DNA from: Salinivenus lutea
GTDB taxonomy: Bacteria; Bacteroidota; Rhodothermia; Rhodothermales; Salinibacteraceae
Reading direction: 5' to 3'
DNA length: 64,000 nt
NCBI GenBank assembly: GCA_002894685.1
Contig: NCRC01000003.1
Location: forward strand, 1 to 64,000
This document shows, piece after piece, positions 48,784 through 57,126 of this stretch. Each line of letters opens with the position of its first letter. The first letter of the stretch is position 1. The notes below the pieces were generated by a model. It saw nothing but the letters and a program-made list of their open reading frames with translations, had not been told where the DNA came from and made no database searches. A program made the translations under genes and the position numbers.

Positions 48784-49335
48784 ATGTTGACGCTCTCCGC
48801 TCGCGGACTCAGTCTCATTGTTGTTCTCAGTTTGCTTGTCGGGTGTGGGGAGACCGGAGGGGTGATGTCCTACGATGCCGACCGCGACATGACGCGCTAC
48901 GAAACCGGTCTGCTGACGGTCGCCCAGGCCGGCTCGGGCGGAAATTTTGCCAGCCAGGCGTCTCTTCGGATGCAGGTCACCTCCGAGTGCTCGGGGCGGG
49001 AGTGCGTGCCCGACCAGGCCCAGATGGTGTTTTCGGTGGACAGCCAGTCTGACTTTTCCATTTCGAGTCGTCGGCTTACGATTGAAACCGACAACCAGAC
49101 GTTTGAGTGGGGGCAAGAGGAGTCGTGGAATCGCGTGGGAGACATGAGGACGACCCAGGGCCGCATTGTGAGTATCATCCTCCCGCTGTCGGATGTGCAG
49201 GCCATTGCGCAGTCCGCGTCGATTGAGGGATCCCTCGGAGACAAGACGCTCAACCTGCAGGGGGTGCAGTCGCAGCTGCAAGAGTTCGTGCAGACGGCCC
49301 GGAATCCATCGACCGCTGGAGCGGAGGGCGCGTGA
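48784..49335 (+). CDS. Hypothetical lipoprotein
   Basis: A 183-residue protein with a lipoprotein signal ending LLVGC (Cys21). The mature part is mostly predicted beta-strand (ASLRMQVTSECSGRECVPDQAQMVFSVDSQSDFSISSRRLTIETDNQTFEW) with one Cys pair (CSGREC) that may form a disulfide, and a C-terminal helix. I do not recognise the family. It lies alone between the SPFH pair and the histidine kinase, with 119 bp upstream and 177 bp downstream. Confidence 0.75.
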   Translation: MLTLSARGLSLIVVLSLLVGCGETGGVMSYDADRDMTRYETGLLTVAQAGSGGNFASQASLRMQVTSECSGRECVPDQAQMVFSVDSQSDFSISSRRLTIETDNQTFEWGQEESWNRVGDMRTTQGRIVSIILPLSDVQAIAQSASIEGSLGDKTLNLQGVQSQLQEFVQTARNPSTAGAEGA

Positions 49336-49512
49336 GGGGGCTGCGTCCGTGCCCGAGCGCATGGGGGACCTGGTGGGCCTCTTACGGGAGAGCAAGCGGA
49401 ACGCGGGAGAGACCTGCAACTTTGCCCCTCGGGTGTTAGGTTTGAGGCGCTGTTGCGCTGAAGGCAGCCCCGGCGTGCCAGTGCGTCCGTTTTTTGATGA
49501 AGGCCATCCGCC

Positions 49513-52500
49513 ATGGCCCGACCGTTTCCCGACGTATTTGAGTTTTTTCGTCCCCAGGATGAGGCCCTCTCCGAGACGGAGCGAACGACGGTCCAGGTGT
49601 ATCGGCTCCTGGGGCTCCTGAGCAGTGTCCTCGTTGCCCTTTTCGGCCCGCTCTACTCCGCATCGAGTCCGGGGGCGGTAGATCCAGTGTGGCTTCGGGG
49701 CACGGTCGCGGGGCTCTTTGCGGGCCTCGTTGCGGGGTCGTATTTCTCGGCGGCGGTGCGGCGCCACATCGCGACCGGCATGCGCGTGGTGCTGTACGTC
49801 ACGATGGCGTGGGTGGCGCTCCTGGCGGCGCTCAACGGGTTCGGGAGTGCGTACGTGGTGGGCGTGCTGCTGTCGTACGCGGTCCTCTTGGCGATGGTGG
49901 GCATCGGGGCGGAGTCCATCCGCCCGGTCTTTTACTTCAAGGGCGCCGGGGTGGGGATGGTGGTGGCGGCGGCCGTGTGGGGAGGGGCGGGAGAGAACTT
50001 TCCCCTCCTGCTGGCGAGCATGGTGGGGGTTGCGCTGGTCGAGACCATCGTGATTCAGCTGCTCCTGTCCACGCGCCACACCCTCCGCGAGCGGGAGGGA
50101 CGCCTCCGCTCCATCACCGAAAACATCTCGGACGGCATCTACCGATCGACGCCTGACGAGGGGCTCGTCTACGCCAACCAGGCGTTCATTGACCTCTTTG
50201 GCTACGACAGCTTCCAGGAGGTGGTCGCGGCGGCCCCCGAGGGGCTGTACGCCGACCCGAGCGTGCGGGCGGAGTTGATTCGGCGAGAGACGGAGCGCGG
50301 GCGCATCGACGTGGCCGAGGTGGAATACCAGCGCAAGGATGGGTCGACGTTCGTGGGGCTGCTGCGGAGCTCGCGCGTGGAGGGGGCGAACGGCGAGCCG
50401 CGGTACCACGACGGGATCATCACCGACATTACCGAGCGCAAGCAGCGCGAGCGCCGCCTGCGCGTCTTGTCGGAGGCGGTGGAGCAGGCCGGGGACGGCA
50501 TGTTTATCACCAAGGCAACCCCGGAGGGCGAGGGCGGCATTGCGTACGTCAACTCGACGTTCGCGGCCATGACGGGGTACGACGAGGCAGAGCTTCTCGG
50601 CCAGTCGCCCGAGATGCTGTGGGGGCCGGATACGGACCCGGACACCATCGCGTCGCTCCGGGAGGCGCAGGCGCAGGGGGCGCCGTGGGAGGGAGAGGCC
50701 GTGCACTACCGGAAGGACGGCACCCCCTACATGGTGCAGTGGAATAGGGCCCCCGTGTGCGACGAAACCGGGACCGTTGAGTACTGGGTGTCGGTTCAGC
50801 GGGACGTGACCGATGAGCGGGAGCTGGAGGCGCGCCTGCAGGAGCGCGAAGCCCGCATCCGAGGCCTGGCCAATAGCATTCCCGGCGTGGTGTTTCAGTT
50901 TTACGTTCGGCCCGACGGCACCCGCGGCAACTACTTTGTGAGCCAGCACGCGGAAGAGGTGATGGGCATCTCGGCGGATCCGGAGGGGTTCAACGAACGC
51001 TATATCCAGTACATTCCGTCGCCGCACCGAGGCGAGGTCGAGAGCGCCATCGACGAGGCGATTGCCAGCGAGACCCCGTGGAGCGTTGAAATGCCATTCG
51101 ACCGGCCCGATGGGGAGCGCCGGTGGCTGCTCTGCACGGCCACCCCCGAGTGGCAGGACGACGAGCTGATCTTCAACGGGGTCATGATCGACATTACCGA
51201 GCGCAAGGAGGGCCAGGAGCGCTGGCGCGCCCTCGTGGAGTCGCACCCGGGCGGCGTCCTCATCAGTGTCGACGGACGGTACCATTACGCCAATCAGGCC
51301 GCGGCGGACATCCTCGGGGCCGATCGGCCGGAGGACCTCATTGGAAAGCGGGTGGCCGGCCAGATGGTGGCGGACGCGGGCCGCGCCCAGGAGCGCTGGG
51401 AGAAAATTGCGCGGGGCGAGCCGACCGAGCCGTGGGAGCACGAAATTGATGGGCTGGACGGGACCCGTCGAACCATTGTGGCCCAGTCGGTGCCCATCAG
51501 CTACAAGGGCCAGGACGCCGCCCAGACGGTGATCCGGGACGTGACGGAGCGAAAAGAGATGGAGCGGGCGCTCCGGCGGCGGGAGGAGCGGCTGCGGGCC
51601 ATCACCGAAAATGCATCGGAGGGCATCTACCGGTCCACCCCCGACGACGGCCTGACCTTTGCCAATCAGGCCTTTGCCGACATGTTTGGGTACGACAGTG
51701 TGGAGGCGATCCTGGAGGTGGACCCGGCCCGTCTTTACGCCGATCCGGAGGAGCGGGAGCGGCTTCGGCAGATGGCCCAGCAGGAGGGCACGTTCGACAC
51801 GGTGGAGGTGCAGTATCAGCGGCGGGATGGGAGCACGTTCACGGGCCTCACCAGCGGGGCCGCCGTACAGGACGAGCAGGGCAACGTCGAGTTCTTTGAC
51901 GGGGCGGTGGCCGACATTACCGGGCTGAAGGAGTACGAGCGGGCCCTTCGCCAGGAGCGCAATCGGCTGGCGCTCCTCCTCGAGAACCTTCCGGTCTCGG
52001 TCGTCCACGGGGTCCCGACGGACGATGCGTTTGTGGTGTCGTCGGTGAACGCCACCTTCGAGGACACCTTTGGCGTGGCGGCCCAGGACATCCAGGGAGA
52101 GGATTTGCACGAGCAGATTGTGCCGGCGGACGAGCGGGGCGAGGCCGTGGACATCAACCGGCAGGTGCTGGAGGAGCCGGGCCGGACGTTTGAGGTGCAG
52201 CGGTGTACCGCGGAGGGCCTCCGCGACTTTCGGGTCCAGGCCGCCGTGCGGGAGGCCGAGACCGACACCCCGGAAGTGTTTGCCATCTACACCGACATTA
52301 CCGACCAGAAGCGGCGGGAGCAGAAGCTTGTAGAGGCCAAGGAAGAAGCGGAAGAGGCGAACCGAATGAAGTCGGCCTTCCTGGCAAACATGAGCCACGA
52401 AATCCGCACGCCCCTCACCTCGATTATCGGATTCGCCGAGGCGATTGGGGACGAGGTGGGGGCCCTCGACGCGACGGAGGCCTCGGGCGGCCCGAACCTG

Positions 52501-53124
52501 TCGACACTCGATCGGTTCTCGGCCCTGATTGAGGAGAGTGGCAAGCGTCTGCTGGAGACCCTCGACGGAATCCTCAACCTGTCGAAGCTGGAGGCGGGGG
52601 AGATGGGGCTCTCGTCCGAGCCCGTGGATCTGGTGACGGAAGTGGAAAAGACCGCGGATCAGATGGCGCCCCGGGCGGAGGAGGCCGAGGTGGCGCTGGC
52701 GGTGGAGGCGCCCGACGACGAGGCCGTGTGGGCACAGGCGGACTCGCGCGGCGTGCAAATCGTGCTGCGCAATCTGGTGTCGAACGCCATCAAATACACC
52801 GAGGCCGGCGGGTCGGTGTGGGTGCGGGCCCGGACAGAAGGGGGCGAGCGAGGGACGGTGCTGGAGGTGGAAGATACGGGCATCGGCATGGCGTCCGATC
52901 AGGTCCCGGAACTCTTTGAGCCGTTTCGGCAGGAGTCGGAGGGGGCGGCCCGGGAGTACCAGGGCACGGGCCTCGGCCTCGCGGTCACGCAGCGGGCCGT
53001 TCGGCAGATGAACGGCGAGGTGACGGTCGAGACGGAGAAGGGCGAAGGCTCGCGCTTTACGGTGCGCCTCCCGGCGGCCGACGCGTCGGAGCGCCGCCAG
53101 GTGCTCGGTCGCTCCTCCGGATGA
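49513..53124 (+). CDS. Membrane-bound sensor histidine kinase with six PAS domains
   Basis: A 1203-residue kinase. About six hydrophobic helices occupy residues 30-190. Six PAS-like domains follow (for example RSITENISDGIYRSTPDEGLVYANQAFIDLFGY, then VLSEAVEQAGDGMFITKATPEGEGGIAYVNSTFAAMTGY); the first and fifth are near-duplicates. Then come HisKA with the H-box FLANMSHEIRTPLTSIIGF (near residue 960) and HATPase with NLVSNAIKYT, VEDTGIGM and GTGLGLAV. There is no receiver domain and no response regulator gene next to it, so it is an orphan kinase. The signal sensed is unknown; PAS domains could bind haem, flavin or small ligands. Confidence 0.93.
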   Translation: MARPFPDVFEFFRPQDEALSETERTTVQVYRLLGLLSSVLVALFGPLYSASSPGAVDPVWLRGTVAGLFAGLVAGSYFSAAVRRHIATGMRVVLYVTMAWVALLAALNGFGSAYVVGVLLSYAVLLAMVGIGAESIRPVFYFKGAGVGMVVAAAVWGGAGENFPLLLASMVGVALVETIVIQLLLSTRHTLREREGRLRSITENISDGIYRSTPDEGLVYANQAFIDLFGYDSFQEVVAAAPEGLYADPSVRAELIRRETERGRIDVAEVEYQRKDGSTFVGLLRSSRVEGANGEPRYHDGIITDITERKQRERRLRVLSEAVEQAGDGMFITKATPEGEGGIAYVNSTFAAMTGYDEAELLGQSPEMLWGPDTDPDTIASLREAQAQGAPWEGEAVHYRKDGTPYMVQWNRAPVCDETGTVEYWVSVQRDVTDERELEARLQEREARIRGLANSIPGVVFQFYVRPDGTRGNYFVSQHAEEVMGISADPEGFNERYIQYIPSPHRGEVESAIDEAIASETPWSVEMPFDRPDGERRWLLCTATPEWQDDELIFNGVMIDITERKEGQERWRALVESHPGGVLISVDGRYHYANQAAADILGADRPEDLIGKRVAGQMVADAGRAQERWEKIARGEPTEPWEHEIDGLDGTRRTIVAQSVPISYKGQDAAQTVIRDVTERKEMERALRRREERLRAITENASEGIYRSTPDDGLTFANQAFADMFGYDSVEAILEVDPARLYADPEERERLRQMAQQEGTFDTVEVQYQRRDGSTFTGLTSGAAVQDEQGNVEFFDGAVADITGLKEYERALRQERNRLALLLENLPVSVVHGVPTDDAFVVSSVNATFEDTFGVAAQDIQGEDLHEQIVPADERGEAVDINRQVLEEPGRTFEVQRCTAEGLRDFRVQAAVREAETDTPEVFAIYTDITDQKRREQKLVEAKEEAEEANRMKSAFLANMSHEIRTPLTSIIGFAEAIGDEVGALDATEASGGPNLSTLDRFSALIEESGKRLLETLDGILNLSKLEAGEMGLSSEPVDLVTEVEKTADQMAPRAEEAEVALAVEAPDDEAVWAQADSRGVQIVLRNLVSNAIKYTEAGGSVWVRARTEGGERGTVLEVEDTGIGMASDQVPELFEPFRQESEGAAREYQGTGLGLAVTQRAVRQMNGEVTVETEKGEGSRFTVRLPAADASERRQVLGRSSG

Positions 53125-53140
53125 AACGGTCTGTGGTCCC

Positions 53141-53671
53141 ATGGCTCCGCGGTTCGATCCCCCGCTCCGGACGGTGTCGCTCTCGTTCTTCGATCTGGAA
53201 ACGACCGGCCGACGCCCCGACCGCGGGGTCTGCATCACCGAGATGGCCGTGGTGGACCAGCGCGGCGTGCAGCTGGACTGGACAAGTCCGCACGACCCGC
53301 CCCGAGATGCCGCCGTGGCCGAGCAGTTGCCCCGCCTCGTTGCCCATCTCGAGGAGGGCGTCGTCATTGGGCACAACCTGTCGTTCGATTTTCGCTTCGT
53401 GACGTACGAGGCCGAGCGGCTGGGCGTCGGCGGCCTGGACGTACGGTTTGTCGACACCCTGGGACTGGCCCGGACGATAATGACGCACGCCGGCTCGTAC
53501 CGACTCGGGGCATTGCTCGATCGGATGGGAGCGGCCCCCGACGGGGAGCTGCATACCGCCGTCGGGGATGCCCTCGCCACCCGCACCCTCTTCTGGCGAC
53601 TGGTAGCACAGGGTGGGGGCACGACCCTTTCGGATGTCGGGGTCAAGCGAATGCGCTGGCACGGGCGGTAA
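53141..53671 (+). CDS. DnaQ-like 3'-5' exonuclease (DEDDh)
   Basis: A 176-residue exonuclease starting 16 bp after the kinase gene. The three Exo motifs are intact: SFFDLETTG (Asp, Glu), VIGHNLSFDFRFV (Asp) and HTAVGDALAT (His, Asp), so it is a DEDDh enzyme like DnaQ or RNase T. It is too short to carry other polymerase domains. It lies just before the CRISPR-Cas locus; DnaQ-type exonucleases trim prespacers in some type I-E systems and can be fused to Cas2 there. A link here is only suggested by position, and the gene may belong with the kinase. Confidence 0.9.
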   Translation: MAPRFDPPLRTVSLSFFDLETTGRRPDRGVCITEMAVVDQRGVQLDWTSPHDPPRDAAVAEQLPRLVAHLEEGVVIGHNLSFDFRFVTYEAERLGVGGLDVRFVDTLGLARTIMTHAGSYRLGALLDRMGAAPDGELHTAVGDALATRTLFWRLVAQGGGTTLSDVGVKRMRWHGR

Positions 53672-53816
53672 GCATGCCCCCGCGGGCTTCACATTGTGGG
53701 AGTGTTCCACTATCCTTCACACACCCTTCCGGCCGAGTTCAGCTTTGCACATCTTCTCCGGAGCCGGGGCGGCCCCTCTCCGCTTCTGTCCCTTTCCGCA
53801 CCCCGTCGCAGTGCCA

Positions 53817-53969
53817 ATGGACGGCGCCCCCGATTCTTCCCAGTTCTGGGCCAAGCTCAAATACAGAGATGGCGACCGCTCGACCGGCGAGGTCGTCGCC
53901 TGGCACCCACTCCTCGCCCACTCGGCGGACGTGGCGTCTCGGTTGGTTGATCTAAAGTACATTCTCTAA
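53817..53969 (+). pseudogene. 5' remnant of a second cas3
   Basis: A 50-codon frame whose first 46 residues read like a Cas3 N-terminus: SSQFWAKLKYRDGDRSTGEVVAWHPLLAHSADVASRLVDL. The HD nuclease motif WHPLLAHSADVA is almost the same as in the intact cas3 at 54557 (WHPLVAHSADVA), and the DNA is nearly identical over about 35 bp. The upstream FWAK segment differs from that of the intact gene, so this is probably the start of another cas3 allele cut off after the first helix, not a simple tandem copy. The frame ends in TAA at 53967-53969. Confidence 0.7.
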
Positions 53970-53985
53970 TTCACCCCGACAGCCG

Positions 53986-54138
53986 ATGATATCACAACAC
54001 GACAAAAACACCATCCCCGACGATCTACCACTCCGTACTCGACAGATGCTAGACGCCCTCGGCGCGGCACCGACGAATTTAGACCTCGACGACGATATGG
54101 AGGCCTGGGTCGATGCGATGCACGAAAAGCATGAGTAG
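53986..54138 (+). CDS. Small hypothetical ORF upstream of cas3
   Basis: A 50-residue frame with an ATG at 53986, ending in TAG at 54136-54138. The product is acidic in its second half (LDALGAAPTNLDLDDDMEAWVDAMHEKHE), like host proteins, and has a basic/polar start. It resembles the size and charge of a short antitoxin, but no partner or DNA-binding motif is visible. It begins 16 bp after the cas3 remnant. Codon use is host-like; coding status is uncertain. Confidence 0.4.
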   Translation: MISQHDKNTIPDDLPLRTRQMLDALGAAPTNLDLDDDMEAWVDAMHEKHE

Positions 54139-54556
54139 CTTCATATCAAGTGCTCATTCAGCAGCCCATGGCAATTTCCCTTTCGCCCTGATGACATCCG
54201 AACGCTGATCGACGATCAGAACGAAGGCGGACTCTTCGGGACAGTTACATTTGTCTCGTCTGCGGCTTCACATCCCTCTGTGCTCTCCCCGAAAACAAGT
54301 GGTGCGCACTTCTCGATCTTACCTCCTGCAACTGTCAGCAGACTCTCTCAGTCCGTAAGGTCCATCACTCCTCATTCGAGGTGCGGGGTCCATCCGAAAG
54401 ACTGGACCGAAAAATCCCGGCGTCCCGCTTCCTGGCGCTCGTGTTTGAATAACCGCTTCTGGGCAATCCGGACATGATTCGTCCGGATCCTTATGGCGAC
54501 TTCCTATCTTCCGGATGCATTAATGCGGCCCTCTTCTATCCTTTTCTCTTTTCCCC
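54139..54556. other. AT-richer non-coding stretch before cas3
   Basis: About 420 bp with visibly lower GC than the flanks and no convincing gene. Frames that stay open here (for example 54280-54477, + strand) have Ser/Arg-rich compositions unlike the acidic host proteins. Fragments such as PWQFPFRPDDIRTLIDDQNEGG hint at a decayed coding sequence. No full CRISPR repeat or hairpin of the 61011 type is seen. It should contain the cas3 promoter. Confidence 0.45.
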
Positions 54557-57121
54557 ATGGATCCACTTTGGGCAAAGCACGACGGCCCCGATGAATGGCA
54601 CCCGCTCGTGGCCCACTCGGCGGACGTGGCCGCAACGCTGGAAATGCTCCTCAGGCATACCCGTCTTGGCCGACGGATGGCTCGCCTAAGGGGCCAAACG
54701 AAACTGTCGGAAACGCAGGTGCAGCGGCTCTGCGTACTAGCCGTCCTCCACGACGCTGGCAAGACCAATCCGTGGTTTCAACACCGCTCTACCGGAGAGG
54801 GGCGCACGTGCGATCACGTTACGCCAGTCGTCCACATGCTCCACGACAAAGAACGGTGGGGCAGCCTCTCAATGGCCATGGGCCTTGAGGAGCTGTATTC
54901 CTGGTTTGGAGATGAATGGGGGGCAATGGACTGGCTGCAAATCACCTGGAGTCATCACGGGCGTCCCGTTTCGGTCGAGCAACCGGACAAAAACCTATGG
55001 CCCGGCGACTCCCTCCAGCGGTTGTCTCGGGTTCTCGGATGGGCTCGTCAGTGGTACCCGGATGCATTTGAAAACGACGCGCCGCCGTTCGAGTCTGCTC
55101 CGGTGCAGCACCTGTTCAACGGCGCCCTCACTCTGGCGGACTGGATTGGCTCAGACACCAATCTCTTTAAAATGGATCCGGGCCGTACCAATCCGGACGA
55201 TGCAATTGATGAGGCTCGCGGGCTCGCCCTGGATGCGTTGAAGGACGTAGGCCTAACAGTGTCTCGGAACCTCGACAGCTCGCTCATCACCATTCTCGAC
55301 GGCAACGAGCCCTACGACATTCAAGAGGCACTCCAGTCCCTCCCGACATCCCCCGAGGGGACCCTGACGGTGTTGGAGTCGGCCACCGGCTCCGGGAAGA
55401 CGGAGGGCGCACTGGGTCGCTACGCTCATCTGCTGGAAAAAGAGCGGGTGGACAGTATGTATTTTGCCGTTCCGACCCGGGCGGCGGCAAAGGAGCTTCA
55501 CGGGCGGATCAAAGATGCCCGGGACCGTATGTTCGGAGAAAACGGACCGCAGGTTCATCTTGCCGTACCCGGATACCTAAAAGTGGACGACGTGGAGGGC
55601 ACCCGATTCGGCTGGCAGGTGCGCTGGGATGAGGATGTGGGACGGCGCGGGTGGGCAGCGGAATCGAGCAAGCGATACACGGCCTCGCCCATCGCCGTGG
55701 GCACCATTGATCAGGTCTTGATGTCCACCCTGAAGGCGTCGCATGCCCATCTCCGCCTCGCAGGACTCGCCCGCAGCTTCCTCGTGGTGGATGAAGTGCA
55801 CGCGTCCAGCACCTACATGAACGAACTCCTACAACGGGTGCTCTCGCTCCATCACGACATGGGCGGGCACGCCCTGCTCATGTCGGCCACGCTCGGTGCG
55901 GAGGCCCGAGCTGAATTTACTGGCGAGGACGTTCCGGACTTCGACAACGCCAAAGACCAAGAGTATCCTCGACTGACGCATGTCAAAGGGGGGACGATCG
56001 TTGACCTCGACCAGCCGAATGCCCCGGGTGAAAACAAGAAAGACGTGTCGTTTTCCCTCAAAGGATGGATGCGCACCCCGAAATCCATCGCTCGGTGTGC
56101 CGAAGCGGCTGCAGCGGACGGTGCTCACGTGCTCGTCATTCGAAATACAGTGAAGGCGTGTCAGTCGCTCTTCGAGGAAATCGACGAGCAGTACGCTCTG
56201 CAAATCGAGTATGAGGGGCGCGAGATTCCTACCCCTCACCACTCTCGGTACTGTCCTGCTGACCGCGAGACCCTCGATGACCGAGTCGAAGCCGTCTATG
56301 GAAAGCACGAGATCAACGAGAATGAGGAAACCCGCATCGTTCGCCCCACCGACGGGAGTGTCGTTACGGTAGCCACCCAGACGGTCGAGCAGTCGCTGGA
56401 CATCGATGCGGACCTTCTGATTACTGATCTGTGCCCGATGGATGTGCTTCTGCAGCGCATCGGGCGATTACATCGACACAATCGCGAAGGACGGCGGCCT
56501 TCTGAATACGACGATCCGCACTGCATCGTCCTTACGCCGGCGGCACCCGACATTCAGACCACCATCGACCCCGAGAGCGGAACGGGATATCCCGGCCCCG
56601 GTCTTGGCTCGGTGTACGGCGACCTGCGCATGATTGAGGCAACTTGGAACGCGCTCAAAAAACGGGCACGCTCACAGTCGTCTCTTTCCATTCCCGATGA
56701 GAACCGAACACTCGTTGAGGAGGCCACTCATCCAGGTAAGCTATCGGCCATCGCCTCAGAGGGAGCATGGGAGGTACACGCGCAAGCGGTTCGAGAATCG
56801 GAGCGCGAGGACGTGATGCGTGCCTTGAACAGTGTGATCGACCGAACCCAACCCTTTCTGGATCGCGATAATCAGTTTTCCGGCGAGCGTCCCAAAACTC
56901 GACTCGGAGACGAGGGAATCGTCGTCGCTCTTCCGGAAGAGATGACAACCCCGTTTGGACACTCCGTCGAGGAACTGACCCTCTCGCCCTACCACTTCGG
57001 CCGCGGCGACCGTCCGGCAAATGGGGAGGCCTCCCGAGCCGACCCAAAGGACGAAGGCTTTGAATTCACGTTCGACGGCGAGGACTTCACGTACACTGCG
57101 CTTGGCATCCAAAAGAAGTAG
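54557..57121 (+). CDS. cas3: CRISPR-associated helicase-nuclease Cas3 (type I-E)
   Basis: An 854-residue protein that unwinds and degrades target DNA recruited by Cascade. The N-terminal HD nuclease shows WHPLVAHSADVA (His15, His20, Asp23) and LHDAGK (His65, Asp66), plus SHHGRP. The SF2 helicase follows: Walker A ESATGSGKTEG near 275, DEVH in FLVVDEVHASSTYMNELL near 410, SAT in LLMSATLG near 440 and motif VI QRIGRLHRH near 632. The protein seems intact. Its stop (57119-57121) overlaps the GTG that could start cse1, so translation is probably coupled. Confidence 0.95.
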   Translation: MDPLWAKHDGPDEWHPLVAHSADVAATLEMLLRHTRLGRRMARLRGQTKLSETQVQRLCVLAVLHDAGKTNPWFQHRSTGEGRTCDHVTPVVHMLHDKERWGSLSMAMGLEELYSWFGDEWGAMDWLQITWSHHGRPVSVEQPDKNLWPGDSLQRLSRVLGWARQWYPDAFENDAPPFESAPVQHLFNGALTLADWIGSDTNLFKMDPGRTNPDDAIDEARGLALDALKDVGLTVSRNLDSSLITILDGNEPYDIQEALQSLPTSPEGTLTVLESATGSGKTEGALGRYAHLLEKERVDSMYFAVPTRAAAKELHGRIKDARDRMFGENGPQVHLAVPGYLKVDDVEGTRFGWQVRWDEDVGRRGWAAESSKRYTASPIAVGTIDQVLMSTLKASHAHLRLAGLARSFLVVDEVHASSTYMNELLQRVLSLHHDMGGHALLMSATLGAEARAEFTGEDVPDFDNAKDQEYPRLTHVKGGTIVDLDQPNAPGENKKDVSFSLKGWMRTPKSIARCAEAAAADGAHVLVIRNTVKACQSLFEEIDEQYALQIEYEGREIPTPHHSRYCPADRETLDDRVEAVYGKHEINENEETRIVRPTDGSVVTVATQTVEQSLDIDADLLITDLCPMDVLLQRIGRLHRHNREGRRPSEYDDPHCIVLTPAAPDIQTTIDPESGTGYPGPGLGSVYGDLRMIEATWNALKKRARSQSSLSIPDENRTLVEEATHPGKLSAIASEGAWEVHAQAVRESEREDVMRALNSVIDRTQPFLDRDNQFSGERPKTRLGDEGIVVALPEEMTTPFGHSVEELTLSPYHFGRGDRPANGEASRADPKDEGFEFTFDGEDFTYTALGIQKK

Positions 57122-57126
57122 TGCCT

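Noticed and set aside
48661-53646. A 1661-codon - strand ORF opposite the histidine kinase.
   Set aside because: It is a GC-rich shadow frame; its composition (Arg, His, Pro, Leu) is unlike the acidic host proteins, while the + strand has clear PAS, HisKA and HATPase motifs.
54280-54477. A 65-codon + strand ORF before cas3.
   Set aside because: Ser/Arg/Pro-rich product without acidic bias, motif or start signal; more likely non-coding or decayed sequence.
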